NCBI GenBank assembly: GCA_002280725.1
Contig: NCEM01000028.1
Location: 1 to 50,773, forward strand
DNA length: 50,773 bases
Source of the DNA: Alphaproteobacteria bacterium 32-64-14
GTDB lineage: Bacteria; Pseudomonadota; Alphaproteobacteria; Caulobacterales; Hyphomonadaceae
Direction of reading: 5' to 3'
Shown: positions 1-10,024 of the stretch, piece after piece
Numbering within the stretch: the stretch's first letter is position 1
Layout of the letters: the number at the start of each line of letters is the position of its first letter
Program-made: the position numbers and the translations under genes
The notes under the pieces: generated by a model
The model's database searches: none
What the model was told of the DNA's origin: nothing
What the model saw: only the letters and a program-made list of their open reading frames with translations

Positions 1-3
1 GGG

Positions 4-24
4 GCTGGCCGCAAAGCGGCCGGC
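4..24. repeat. GC-rich hairpin at the window edge
   Basis: GCTGGCCGC, AAA, GCGGCCGGC form a 9-bp stem (one G-T pair) with a 3-base loop. There is no T-run on either side, so it is not a clear intrinsic terminator. It lies beyond the 3' end of glpX together with a second hairpin. Confidence 0.4.
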
Positions 25-70
25 GCCAGGGCCCCACCCGTCTTCGATGTCTTCGCAAATCCCGCAACCC

Positions 71-95
71 GCCTCGCAGGCTTCACCTGCGAGGC
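71..95. terminator. Perfect 10-bp inverted repeat downstream of glpX
   Basis: GCCTCGCAGG, a 5-base loop, then CCTGCGAGGC. It sits 15 bases past the glpX stop codon. The position suits transcript 3'-end formation or protection, but no U-tract follows on the minus strand. It could equally be a short palindromic repeat. Confidence 0.4.
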
Positions 96-110
96 CGCGA
101 CCCGTTGTGC

Positions 111-1100
111 CTAGCCGCGCTGCGGCGTCACCGAGCGGATCATCCGCAGCACGCCATCCGCCGATGACATCAGCATGGTGTGCGTCGCGATCCCGGCAGC
201 TGTCCGCCCGACACCATCCAGCAGCGAGCCCTTGGTGACCCCCGTCGCCGAAAAGATCACGTCGCCCTTCACCAGGTCATCCAGTTCATAGCGCCGGCCG
301 ATGTCCGTCAGCCCCGATCGCTGCGCCTGGTACTTCTCCGCCTCGTTGCGGAACGCGAACCGCGCCTGCATCTGCCCGCCGACACAGCGCAGCGCCGCCG
401 CCGCCAGCACGCCCTCGGGCGCCTTGCCCTGGCCGACATACATGTCGATCCCGGCCTCCGGCATCGCCGCCGCAATCGCGCCAGCGACATCGCCATCAGG
501 GATCAGATTGATCCGCGCCCCAACGCTGCGCAGGTCCGCGATGATCTTCTCGTGCCGCGGCCTGTCCAGCACGCACGCCGTGATCTCTCGCACATGAACG
601 CCCTTGGCCTTCGCCAGCCGCACGGCATTCTCACCCGCGCCCGCATCGAGATCGATGGTGCCGCGCGCGAACCCCGGCCCGATCGCCAGCTTCTCCATGT
701 AGAGGTCAGGCGCCTGCAGCAGCCCGCCACGCGGCGCCGCCGCAATTACGGCGAGGGCGTTGGGCATCGCCTTCGCCGTCAGCGTCGTGCCCTCGAGCGC
801 CTCGAGCGCCACATCCAGCTCGATGCCTTCGCCAGTCCCCACCGCCTCGCCGACATTGAGAACCGAAATATCAGCCTCGCCTACGATCACGCGCCCGCTG
901 AAATCGATGGCGTTGAGCGCATCGCGCATCGCACGGGCTGCGGCCTCTTCAGCCGCCTGCTCATCCCCGCGCCCGATCCACGCCTCGGCTGCCGTCGCTG
1001 CCGCTATGGTCGCACCGGCCATGGCGTAGCCCAGCGTCGAACAGGAGGTGGCGAGCTTGACCATGATCAATTCCGGACCGCGAATCGTTGCGACAGGCAT
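111..1100 (-). CDS. glpX: Divergent class II fructose-1,6-bisphosphatase (GlpX family)
   Basis: GlpX enzymes hydrolyse fructose-1,6-bisphosphate to fructose-6-phosphate in gluconeogenesis, using Mn/Mg held by acidic residues. The 329 residues are close to the 336 of E. coli GlpX, and landmarks are clear: WIGRGD near 41-46, LEGTTLTAK near 102-110, APDLYMEK, IPDGDVA, APEGV and IFSATGVTKG. The metal site is not canonical. The region equivalent to GEGEIDEAPM reads GEADISVL and is three residues shorter. The Asp of DPIEGT is Glu (EALEGT). The Asp of TADGAA is Glu (AAEEAA). The Glu in APEGV is kept. An internal Met at residue 13 is another possible start. In related genomes glpX often sits near hom and recJ; here both lie nearby but not adjacent. 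The family call is firm; normal FBPase activity is uncertain. Confidence 0.85.
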   Translation of the reverse strand: MPVATIRGPELIMVKLATSCSTLGYAMAGATIAAATAAEAWIGRGDEQAAEEAAARAMRDALNAIDFSGRVIVGEADISVLNVGEAVGTGEGIELDVALEALEGTTLTAKAMPNALAVIAAAPRGGLLQAPDLYMEKLAIGPGFARGTIDLDAGAGENAVRLAKAKGVHVREITACVLDRPRHEKIIADLRSVGARINLIPDGDVAGAIAAAMPEAGIDMYVGQGKAPEGVLAAAALRCVGGQMQARFAFRNEAEKYQAQRSGLTDIGRRYELDDLVKGDVIFSATGVTKGSLLDGVGRTAAGIATHTMLMSSADGVLRMIRSVTPQRG

Positions 1101-1234
1101 ACGCCCCGGCAGGACTCGTCAAAAGCGAATTCGGCCCTGGCGCCATGCCATTCTATGCTGCGCTGCACTCTGAATCAGGCGCCGCGCGCGAATTCCTGTT
1201 GCAGGCCGCCGGGCAGGCGATCCAGTGTCCCGAA

Positions 1235-2557
1235 ATGACCAGCACACGCCTGCCAAACTCGCTCGACACCTTCTGGATGCCGTTCACGCCGAACAAGGCG
1301 TTCAAGGCAGACCCGCGCCTCGTCACGCGCGCGGAGGGCATGTTCTATTACACGCCCGACAACCGAGCCGTGCTCGATGGCACGTCGGGCCTCTGGTGCG
1401 TGGCGGCCGGCCACAACCAGCCGAAGATCGTCGAAGCCATTCGCAAGGCCGCCGGCGAGCTCGACTATGCCGGCAGCTTCAACATGGGCCATCCGTCCGC
1501 CTTCGAATTCGCCAACCGCCTGTCGGACATTGTCCCTGAAGGCATGGACCGCATCTTCTTCGTCAACTCCGGTTCGGAGAGCGTCGACACCGCCCTCAAG
1601 ATCGCGCTCGCTTATCAAGTCGCGCGCGGCAAGCCGGGCAAGTACCGCCTCATCGGCCGCGAGCGCGCCTATCACGGCGTCAACTTCGGCGGCATGTCGG
1701 TCGGCGGCATCACCCGCAACCGCATGAACTTCGGCCCCATGGTCGGCGGCGTCGATCATCTGCCGCACACCCACGACATCACCCGCAACGCCTTCACGCG
1801 CGGCCAGCCCAAGCACGGCGCGGAATACGCTGATGCCCTCGAACGCCTCATTCAGCTGCATGACGCCTCCACCATCGCCGCCGTCATCGTCGAGCCGGTG
1901 GCCGGATCAACCGGCGTGCTGGTTCCACCACACGGCTATCTCCAGCGCCTGCGCGAGCTCTGCACGAAGCACGATATCCTGCTCATCTTCGATGAAGTCA
2001 TCACCGGTTTCGGCCGCCTCGGCGCCCCCTTCGGCGCGCAATACTTCGATGTGAAGCCAGACCTCATCACCATGGCGAAGGCGATCAACAACGCCACCGT
2101 GCCCATGGGCGCCGTTGCTGCGAAGCGCGAGATCTACGACGCGGTCCTCTCGGGCTCCCAGACCCCCATCGAGCTGTTCCACGGCTACACCATGTCGGCC
2201 CATCCGCTCGCCTGCGCCGCTGGCCTTGCCACACTCGACGTGTTCAAGGAGCAGCGCCTGTTCGAGCGCGCCGCCGAACTCGCGCGCTATTGGGAGAACG
2301 CGCTGCATTCTCTGCGCGATGCGCGCCACGTCATCGACATCCGCAATCTCGGCCTCATCGGCGGCATCGAGATGGAGCCGCGCCCCGGCAAGCCCACTGC
2401 ACGCGCGCTCGAAGCCTTCCGCGCCTGTTTCGACGCCGGCCTGCTCGTCCGCGTCACCGGAGATATTATCGCGCTGTCCCCTCCCTTGATCGTCGAGAAG
2501 ACCCATATCGACCACATGGTCGAGACGATCCGCGGCGTGCTGCAGCGTATCGACTAG
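1235..2557 (+). CDS. Class III omega-amino acid:pyruvate aminotransferase
   Basis: A fold-type I PLP transaminase of about 440 residues, closest by motif to omega-amino acid (beta-alanine) pyruvate aminotransferase, which makes malonate semialdehyde and alanine from beta-alanine and pyruvate. Visible landmarks are DGTSGLWCVAAGH, the FVNSGSESVDTALK phosphate-binding loop, IVEPVAGSTG, the LLIFDEVITGFGR aspartate region and the PLP lysine in MAKAINNATVPMGAV (about residue 282). I chose ATG 1235 because MTSTRLPNSLDTFWMPFTP matches the usual beginning of this subgroup; the frame is open further upstream but reads as non-coding. It is divergent from glpX. The exact amino donor is not settled by sequence. 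Confidence 0.9.
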   Translation: MTSTRLPNSLDTFWMPFTPNKAFKADPRLVTRAEGMFYYTPDNRAVLDGTSGLWCVAAGHNQPKIVEAIRKAAGELDYAGSFNMGHPSAFEFANRLSDIVPEGMDRIFFVNSGSESVDTALKIALAYQVARGKPGKYRLIGRERAYHGVNFGGMSVGGITRNRMNFGPMVGGVDHLPHTHDITRNAFTRGQPKHGAEYADALERLIQLHDASTIAAVIVEPVAGSTGVLVPPHGYLQRLRELCTKHDILLIFDEVITGFGRLGAPFGAQYFDVKPDLITMAKAINNATVPMGAVAAKREIYDAVLSGSQTPIELFHGYTMSAHPLACAAGLATLDVFKEQRLFERAAELARYWENALHSLRDARHVIDIRNLGLIGGIEMEPRPGKPTARALEAFRACFDAGLLVRVTGDIIALSPPLIVEKTHIDHMVETIRGVLQRID

Positions 2558-2582
2558 AGGCCGGGACTGGGGACGGGGAAAC

Positions 2583-4247
2583 ATGACGCTTACCGATATC
2601 CTGCTCATCCTCGCGCTCGCCGTGTTCGTGATCGCCTGGTGGGTGCGCAAGACGCCCGCGCGCCGGTGGGTGCTGATCGGTTCAGCGGCCGCCGCCGTCG
2701 CCATCGGCGTGTGGGGCTACCTCGATGATCGCTGGCAGAATGCAGCCGGCGCTTTCGTTGGCATTGTCTTCCTCATCGGCCTCGGTGGCGTCGTGCTCAA
2801 GAACCGCATCACGCGCACGGATCGCACGGGCGGCGTGCCGTGGCTCTCAGGCATCCCCATCACCATCGGCCTGATCGCGACCGTGTTCACGCTGATGACG
2901 TTCCCGGTAAACCCGCTCCCCAAGCCCTCCGGCCAATACGCCGTCGGCGTCCGCTCGCTCGAGATGGACGATGCCAGCCGCGTCGGCGTATTCGCCGCAA
3001 AGCCGGACGAGCCGCGTAGGCTGCTGGTACGCATCTGGTATCCCGCGCAGAGCGTCTCAGGCGATCCTGCGCCGTACTTCGACGCCGCGGAAGCGAAATC
3101 GACAGCGCGCTCCATGGGTTCGCTCGTAGGCTTCCCGGAGTTCTTCACCTACCTCCGCCACGTGAAGACGAACTCGTACCCCGACGCCCCGCTGCTCGAA
3201 GGCGCGAAGGAACTGCCGGTCGTGTTCTACAGCCACGGCTACACATCCTACCTCAGCCAGAACACTGTGCTAATGGAGGAACTGGCAAGCCACGGCTATG
3301 TCGTCGTCTCCATCCAGCACACCTACGACTCCTCCGACACCGTCTTCCCGGATGGCGCGGTCGCCCCGATGGATCCGAAGCTACGTGAGATTACGGCCGA
3401 GGAAATCGGCCGCCCGTCACAAGCCGACGCACTCGCGGGCGAAACGCTCGATGCGCGCCTGGAAGGGGCGCTCGCCTACCAGGAATTCGCAGTCCGAAAC
3501 GATGATCGGATCGCCGTCGCCAGCACGCAGACATGGGTGGCGGATCGCCTGTTCGTGCACGACATGTTGCAAGACGCACCGCCCGAAGCGATTGCCGACA
3601 TTGCCCGCGCCGGCGATTTCGAGAACGTGGGCGAAGTGGGCATGTCCTTCGGCGGCGCCATCTCGGGCCAGATCTGCATGTTCGATCCACGCTGCGCTGC
3701 CGGCGTCAACATGGATGGCGGCAACTTCCCGTTTCAGGCTTTCAATACGAACGTGCCCGCACCCTTCCTTATGTTTCACTCCGATATCAGCAATCTCTAT
3801 GCAGCGATGGAGCGTCCACTGCCGGAGGGCAAGCAGGCGCGCAGCTTCAACGAGTTCTCGTACGAGCGCATCGCGGAAGCCGGTGGGCGCTCGGATGTCT
3901 ATCGGGTGAGCTTGACAGGCTCGCAGCATCTTGGCCTATCGGACTCCTCGTTGTTTGTCGGACAGCCCGTCGCAGGTCTGCTGTTCGGGACGGCGCCGGC
4001 AGACATCATGATCGGAGCGCAGAACGATGTGATCCGCGGCTTTCTTGACAAGCATCTGCGCGGGAAGGCGAACGATTTCCCGGCGAAACAGCTGTCCGAC
4101 TACAAGGGCTGGGTCGTGCCCATCAGCAACGCCGACCTTCCGGCCTGGTGGAATGCGAAGACAGATGCCCAGCGCCTCGCGATCGAGACGCGAATAATCG
4201 CCATTCAGAACCACGGCTTGCTTCCACCGGTCGGTCCCAACGAGTGA
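2583..4247 (+). CDS. Membrane-anchored PAF-acetylhydrolase-like alpha/beta hydrolase
   Basis: 554 residues. The first about 110 contain three to four hydrophobic segments, so the enzyme is probably held in the inner membrane. The rest is an alpha/beta hydrolase like plasma platelet-activating-factor acetylhydrolase (PAF-AH isoform II family): an oxyanion region VFYSHGYTSY, a nucleophile elbow GMSFGGA with Ser about 355, an Asp candidate in VNMDGG (about 378) and a His candidate in GSQHLGLSD (about 449). Such enzymes cleave short or oxidised acyl esters. It begins 25 bases after the aminotransferase on the same strand, so co-transcription is possible. It ends one base before the convergent dipeptidase gene. 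The substrate is unknown. Confidence 0.8.
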   Translation: MTLTDILLILALAVFVIAWWVRKTPARRWVLIGSAAAAVAIGVWGYLDDRWQNAAGAFVGIVFLIGLGGVVLKNRITRTDRTGGVPWLSGIPITIGLIATVFTLMTFPVNPLPKPSGQYAVGVRSLEMDDASRVGVFAAKPDEPRRLLVRIWYPAQSVSGDPAPYFDAAEAKSTARSMGSLVGFPEFFTYLRHVKTNSYPDAPLLEGAKELPVVFYSHGYTSYLSQNTVLMEELASHGYVVVSIQHTYDSSDTVFPDGAVAPMDPKLREITAEEIGRPSQADALAGETLDARLEGALAYQEFAVRNDDRIAVASTQTWVADRLFVHDMLQDAPPEAIADIARAGDFENVGEVGMSFGGAISGQICMFDPRCAAGVNMDGGNFPFQAFNTNVPAPFLMFHSDISNLYAAMERPLPEGKQARSFNEFSYERIAEAGGRSDVYRVSLTGSQHLGLSDSSLFVGQPVAGLLFGTAPADIMIGAQNDVIRGFLDKHLRGKANDFPAKQLSDYKGWVVPISNADLPAWWNAKTDAQRLAIETRIIAIQNHGLLPPVGPNE

Positions 4248-4248
4248 C

Positions 4249-4959
4249 CTATCGCACTACGAAATCAAAATACGTTTCGGGATAGGGTTCGTCGTTGAGT
4301 GTGAAGTGCCACCACTCTTCCTTGAGGGGACGGAAGCTGGCCTTGATCATGGTGTCCTGAAGCAGCATGCGGTTCGCGCGCGCCGCATTGCTGATCGCCG
4401 TGCTCGCGGGCCAGGAGATGGGGTCGAACAGGTCGTACGGTGATCCCATGTCCACCTCTGCGCCCGAGCGCAGGTTGATCATGGTTACGTCGAGCGTTGA
4501 TCCGCGCGAATGGCCCGAGCGCTCGGCGATGTAGCCGAGATCGAACAACTTCGACTTGTCGATAGCGGGATAGTAGTCGGCCTTGCGTCCTTGGTCCTTC
4601 GGGTCGCGGGCCCACGCCGCAAAGTCGTCGACAGCGCGCTTCGGCCGGTAGCAGTCGTAGACTTTCAACCCAAGGCCGAGACTGTTGAGACGCTCCTGAA
4701 CGGCGGCCAGCGACTTCACGGCTTCGCGCGTCAGCAGGCAAATCGGCGCTTCATAGCCGGCTATCGGCCTGCCGACGAAATTCTCGCTGCCGAAATAGCG
4801 CATCTCGACCACAAGGCCGGGGATCGCGGCGCCCGCGTCGTCGAATGCATAAACGTCGCGTGCGATGACGCCGGCAGGCGCGGCAGGCTCCGTCGTCGAC
4901 GCGGACGTGCATGCAGCGGCCGCCGCCAGCATAGCCAGCGTGGCTGCCGCCAGCCTCAT
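4249..4959 (-). CDS. ddpX: D-alanyl-D-alanine dipeptidase (VanX/DdpX family, M15D), lipoprotein
   Basis: A zinc dipeptidase of the VanX family that cleaves D-Ala-D-Ala. It begins with a short hydrophobic signal ending AAAAACTSAS, a lipobox-like cysteine, so it is probably a periplasmic lipoprotein. Zinc and catalytic residues are present: SGHSRGSTLDV (His and Asp ligands), EEWWHF (catalytic Glu and His ligand) and YRPKRAV (the substrate Arg). About 236 residues. The start is ATG 4959, which shares one base with the hom stop codon; a GTG directly before it is an alternative. It is the last gene of the alaC-hom-ddpX string. With no resistance genes around, a role in D-Ala-D-Ala salvage or peptidoglycan turnover is likelier than vancomycin resistance. 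Confidence 0.85.
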   Translation of the reverse strand: MRLAAATLAMLAAAAACTSASTTEPAAPAGVIARDVYAFDDAGAAIPGLVVEMRYFGSENFVGRPIAGYEAPICLLTREAVKSLAAVQERLNSLGLGLKVYDCYRPKRAVDDFAAWARDPKDQGRKADYYPAIDKSKLFDLGYIAERSGHSRGSTLDVTMINLRSGAEVDMGSPYDLFDPISWPASTAISNAARANRMLLQDTMIKASFRPLKEEWWHFTLNDEPYPETYFDFVVR

Positions 4960-6253
4960 CACGTGCGCGTCTCGATGCGCAGCAGGCGGGGCGTATCGGC
5001 GGTAAGCTTCAGCTCCGCCGTGCGCGCCAGCGCGGTCTCGACTGCCGAACGTGGGCAGGGGTGCGTCATGATCGCAATCGGCGCAGCGCCGCTGTCTCCA
5101 GCGGACTCCTGGATCAGCTTGTCGATCGAAACGCCGGCATCGCCCAGCTGTTCGGTTAGCGCCGCAAACGTGCCGGGCTTGTCGGCCAGACGCGCGCCGA
5201 TGAAGAACGAGCCCTGGTCGGCCGTGCCATCTGCAGCTGTGATCAGCGGCGCGAGTTCACGCGACGGTTTGCCCAGCGGCGGCGTCGCGGGGCCTTCAAA
5301 CAGCCGCGCAAGATCGCCCATCACGGCGGCGGCCGTCGGGCCAGAGCCCGCGCCCGGTCCGGTGAAGGTGAGGCGGCCCACCGGCTCGCCCTCGACCATT
5401 ACGGCGTTCAGCGGACCGTTCACCTGCGCGAGCGGATGATCCTTGGACACCAGAACCGGCGCCACGCGGCAGCGCACGCTTCCATTGGCGCGAAACGCTT
5501 CGCCCACCAGCTTGATGCGATAATCAAACTTGTTGGACAGCGCGATGTCCATCGCCTCGATCCTGTCGATGCCCTCGACCTGCACCTGCGCGAAATCCGG
5601 TTGCGCGCCGAACGCGATGGACGCGAGGATGAGCACCTTGTGGGCAGCGTCTCCGCCCGACACGTCGAGAAATGGGTCGCTCTCGGCATAGCCAAGACGC
5701 TGGGCTTCGGCGAGCACGGCCTCATAAGCCGCCCCCGTGCGCAGCATCTCGGAGAGGATGTAGTTGCACGTGCCATTGAGAATGCCTGACACGCGGCTGA
5801 CGATGACGCCGGACAGCGAGTTCTTCACCGCCCGCACGATCGGGATCGCGCCGGCCACCGCCGCCTCGAACAGCAGGTGCGCCTCGTGCTTTTCGGCGAG
5901 GGCGGCGATCTCCATGCCGTGTTCAGCGATCAGCGCCTTGTTGGCGCTGACAACCGACTTGCCTGATCGCAGGGCGGCTTCCACCGTCCGTTTGGCCGGG
6001 CCGTCCGACCCGCCAACCAGCTCGACAACCACGTCGATGTCCTTCGACAGCGCAAGTTCGACCGGATCGTCGAACCACTGGAACTTCGAGATATCGACGC
6101 CGCGATTGCGGTTCTTGTTGCGCGCCGAAACGGCGACAACCTCCAGCTTGCCCGGAAGGCGCAGCTCCGCCTGACGTTCGATCAGCTTGAGCAGGCCCCC
6201 GCCCACTGTGCCGAGCCCAGCAACGCCGAGTCTCAGCGTCTTCCCCGTCGCCG

Positions 6254-6257
<4 letters not shown>
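4959..6257 (-). CDS. hom: Homoserine dehydrogenase
   Basis: Reduces aspartate semialdehyde to homoserine with NAD(P)H, the branch point to threonine and methionine. 432 residues. The N-terminus has the Rossmann motif LGVAGLGTVGGG. The middle has GILNGTCNYILSEM, LGYAESDPFLDVSGGDAAHK and the catalytic lysine region. Residues about 350-430 form a C-terminal ACT domain (RLADKPGTFAALTEQLGDAGVSI), the usual site of threonine feedback. Its ATG overlaps the alaC stop by four bases (ATGA), so the two are translationally coupled. Complete by length and motifs. Confidence 0.95.
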
Positions 6258-7501
<1,244 letters not shown>

Positions 7502-7646
7502 GTCGGTTCACCTGTTCCGTACCCGGGCGCAGGAGAATCCCTCTGCGGTCGCCGGGTAAATGTTTCTGTAAAGCGGTATCAAACGCTCGGCTACGGGGTA
7601 AGTTTTGCCAGAAGGTCTGGCCCGAAGCGGCGTCCCGACGCAGGCG

Positions 7647-8042
7647 TCAGGGAACCGGAGTGGGCGGGGGCGTTTCGGGCGTGGTCGGGTGGCCAGCAGC
7701 CGCAGCGCCTTCTTCCAGCGTGGCGCGCCATTGCGCTGCGGTAGCTCGCACGTCCTCGTCCGAGCGGATCGGACCGTCAGCCAGCAGTTTGGCCTCAAGG
7801 GCGGCTGCCTGATCCTTGATCGCAGCGGTCTTCACGTCCCACTGCGCCGCCGTGCCATCGACCGGGCGGGCCACGGGAACATCGGCCAGCTCCGGGTATC
7901 CCGCGCCCTTCACTTCCAGGGCCTTGGCCTCGAACCAGTCGGGCGCGATCTGGCTGATGTAGGATTGCTGCATGAGATCGGCGCAACCGCCGGTCAGGGC
8001 GGTGCACATCAGAGCAGCAGAAATCGCGATTCCGCGAACCAT
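7647..8042 (-). CDS. Small putative lipoprotein, unknown function
   Basis: 131 residues starting MVRGIAIS, with a lipoprotein signal ending in LTGGCADLM, so Cys about 20 is the likely lipidation site. The mature part is short, acidic and Ala/Glu-rich (DEDVRATAAQWRATLEEG), probably helical, and ends in a Pro/Thr-rich tail. The frame is open further upstream, but ATG 8042 puts the signal peptide at the N-terminus. It is divergent from phaC. I do not recognise the family. Confidence 0.65.
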   Translation of the reverse strand: MVRGIAISAALMCTALTGGCADLMQQSYISQIAPDWFEAKALEVKGAGYPELADVPVARPVDGTAAQWDVKTAAIKDQAAALEAKLLADGPIRSDEDVRATAAQWRATLEEGAAAAGHPTTPETPPPTPVP

Positions 8043-8206
8043 CACAAAATTCCAGCCATCAGGAGCCCCGGCCCCGTGATTGCGCTTGCCTGCGATCCTA
8101 CCTACTGACAGTCGGCGGATTTGGCGAGCGGAAGAATCATCTCCGCCCGGCGAAAGTTCCACAGGGGCCGGCGTCTGAACGGCCTGTATCAGGGACCGGT
8201 GTGGTC

Positions 8207-10015
8207 ATGAGCCAAAGCGGAGAAAAACCTCCCGGAGGCCCGCCAGGCGAAGGCGCCGGCGGGACCGACCTTTCGGACATCAGCTTCCAGCGGCTCGGCC
8301 AGAAGATCGCCGATCTCAGTCGTGAACTTTCGGACATAACCAAGCTCGCGGGCGCCGCCGCCCCGCGCAAGCTGGAACTCGAAGCCGCCGCCTCCGCCTT
8401 CAAGTCGCTCAGCGAGGCCTACGCCAAGAAGCCGGAAGCCTTCAACGAAGCACAGCTCAGCCTGTTCGAGCGCAACACGATCGCGCTGCAGGAAATGCAG
8501 ATGGGCGCTCCCTCCGAAGCGGGCGATGCCGACCCGCGCTTCTCCGACGCGGCGTGGCGCGAGAACCCTTTCTTCGACTTCATCCGCCGCATGTATCTCG
8601 CGCAGTCCAGCTGGGCAGAGAACCTCGCCTGGAATGCGCCCGGCCTCAGCGAGACCGAGCGCCGCCGCGCCGCATTCTTCATCCGGCAGGCCACCGCCGC
8701 GATGGCGCCGTCCAACGTGCTGATCGGCAATCCGCGCGCGCTGAAGGCGCTGTTCGATACCGATGGCGCATCCGTGCAGAAGGGCTTCGGCCAGCTGCAG
8801 GAAGATTTCGACAAGGGCCATGGCCGCGTGTCGCTGACGCAGTCTGACCCCGATGCGTTTGAACCGGGCCGCAACCTCGCCGTCACGCCGGGCGAGGTGG
8901 TGCTGAAGAATCCGCTGATCGAGCTGATCCGTTATTTCCCGTCGACCAAGACGGTGAAGGAAAGCCCGATCCTGATCTTCCCGCCGTGGATCAACAAATA
9001 CTACGTGCTCGATCTCACGCCCGAAAACTCGCTGGTCGCGTGGCTGCGCGATCAGGGCTTCACGGTCTACATGGTGTCGTGGCGCTCGGCGGATGAAGAG
9101 AGCAAGGACTTCAGCTGGGACGACTATCTGAAACTCGGCGCGCGCGCGGCGCTCGACTGGATTCACGACGAACATCAGGCGCCGGCGAATGTCGCCGGTT
9201 ACTGCGTCGGCGGCGCGCTTGCCTCGATCCTTGCCGCGCGCCTTGCGGACGCGGGCGACAAGCGCCTGGCCTCACTCACGCTGCTGGCCGCCCAGACGGA
9301 TTTCTCCGAGCCCGGCGATCTCGGCCTCTTCATCGACGATCATTCCATCGGCGGCATCGAACAGCTTATCGCGGAATCCGGCGGCGTTATGCCAGGCGAG
9401 GCGATGCGCGACGCCTTCAACCTGCTGCGCCCCGAAGACCTGATCTGGCGCTATGTCGAGGAGCGCTACCTGCTGGGCCAGGAAGCCCGCGCCTTCGATC
9501 TTCTCTACTGGAATTCAGACCAGACAAACCTTCCCGGCCCGCTGCATATCGCCAGCCTGCGCAAGCTCTATCTTGAGAACTCACTCGCCACCGGCAGCTT
9601 CGTTGCGGAGGGCAAGCCGATCAGTCTTGGCGCGATCAAGACGCCGACCTTCATCCACGCCGCGCGCAAGGATCACATCTCGCCCTTCCCATCGGTCTAC
9701 AAGGGCGCGAACCTGTTCGGGGGCGAGGTGACCTTCCTGCTGGCGGACTCGGGCCACATCGCTGGCGTCGTGAACCCGCCCGCCGCCAACAAGTACCGTT
9801 ATTGGACCGGCGAGATGCTGCCGCCAAGCCATGATGGTTGGGTTGCCTATGCGAAGGAAAATCCGGGTTCGTGGTGGCCGGTGTGGGCGCAATGGCTTGC
9901 GACGAAATCGGGGGGCGATGTCGCGCCGCTTCCGCCGTCGATCGGCGCGAAGCCTGCGCCGGGTACCTATGTGCTCGAAACGCTGGCCTCGATCCGCGCG
10001 CGGCGGGAAGGTTGA
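8207..10015 (+). CDS. phaC: Class I poly(3-hydroxyalkanoate) polymerase
   Basis: Polymerises (R)-3-hydroxyacyl-CoA into PHA granules, a carbon store. About 602 residues, normal for class I. The nucleophile is Cys in the lipase-like box GYCVGGALA (about residue 333). The remaining triad is Asp in AARKDHISPF and His in DSGHIAGVVNPP. PILIFPPWINKYYVLDL and WSADEE-type motifs agree with the family. ATG 8207 is preferred over the GTG two codons upstream. No phaR or phasin gene is adjacent; recJ follows 9 bases later on the same strand. Confidence 0.95.
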   Translation: MSQSGEKPPGGPPGEGAGGTDLSDISFQRLGQKIADLSRELSDITKLAGAAAPRKLELEAAASAFKSLSEAYAKKPEAFNEAQLSLFERNTIALQEMQMGAPSEAGDADPRFSDAAWRENPFFDFIRRMYLAQSSWAENLAWNAPGLSETERRRAAFFIRQATAAMAPSNVLIGNPRALKALFDTDGASVQKGFGQLQEDFDKGHGRVSLTQSDPDAFEPGRNLAVTPGEVVLKNPLIELIRYFPSTKTVKESPILIFPPWINKYYVLDLTPENSLVAWLRDQGFTVYMVSWRSADEESKDFSWDDYLKLGARAALDWIHDEHQAPANVAGYCVGGALASILAARLADAGDKRLASLTLLAAQTDFSEPGDLGLFIDDHSIGGIEQLIAESGGVMPGEAMRDAFNLLRPEDLIWRYVEERYLLGQEARAFDLLYWNSDQTNLPGPLHIASLRKLYLENSLATGSFVAEGKPISLGAIKTPTFIHAARKDHISPFPSVYKGANLFGGEVTFLLADSGHIAGVVNPPAANKYRYWTGEMLPPSHDGWVAYAKENPGSWWPVWAQWLATKSGGDVAPLPPSIGAKPAPGTYVLETLASIRARREG

Positions 10016-10024
10016 TCCCGCGCC

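Noticed and set aside
4249..4959. Vancomycin-resistance gene vanX
   Set aside because: No vanH, vanA or regulatory genes are nearby, and the protein is a lipoprotein in an amino-acid operon; it is better called a DdpX-type dipeptidase.
8189..9175. Minus-strand open frame opposite phaC
   Set aside because: Shadow of a well-supported PHA synthase gene; no independent start signal or motif.
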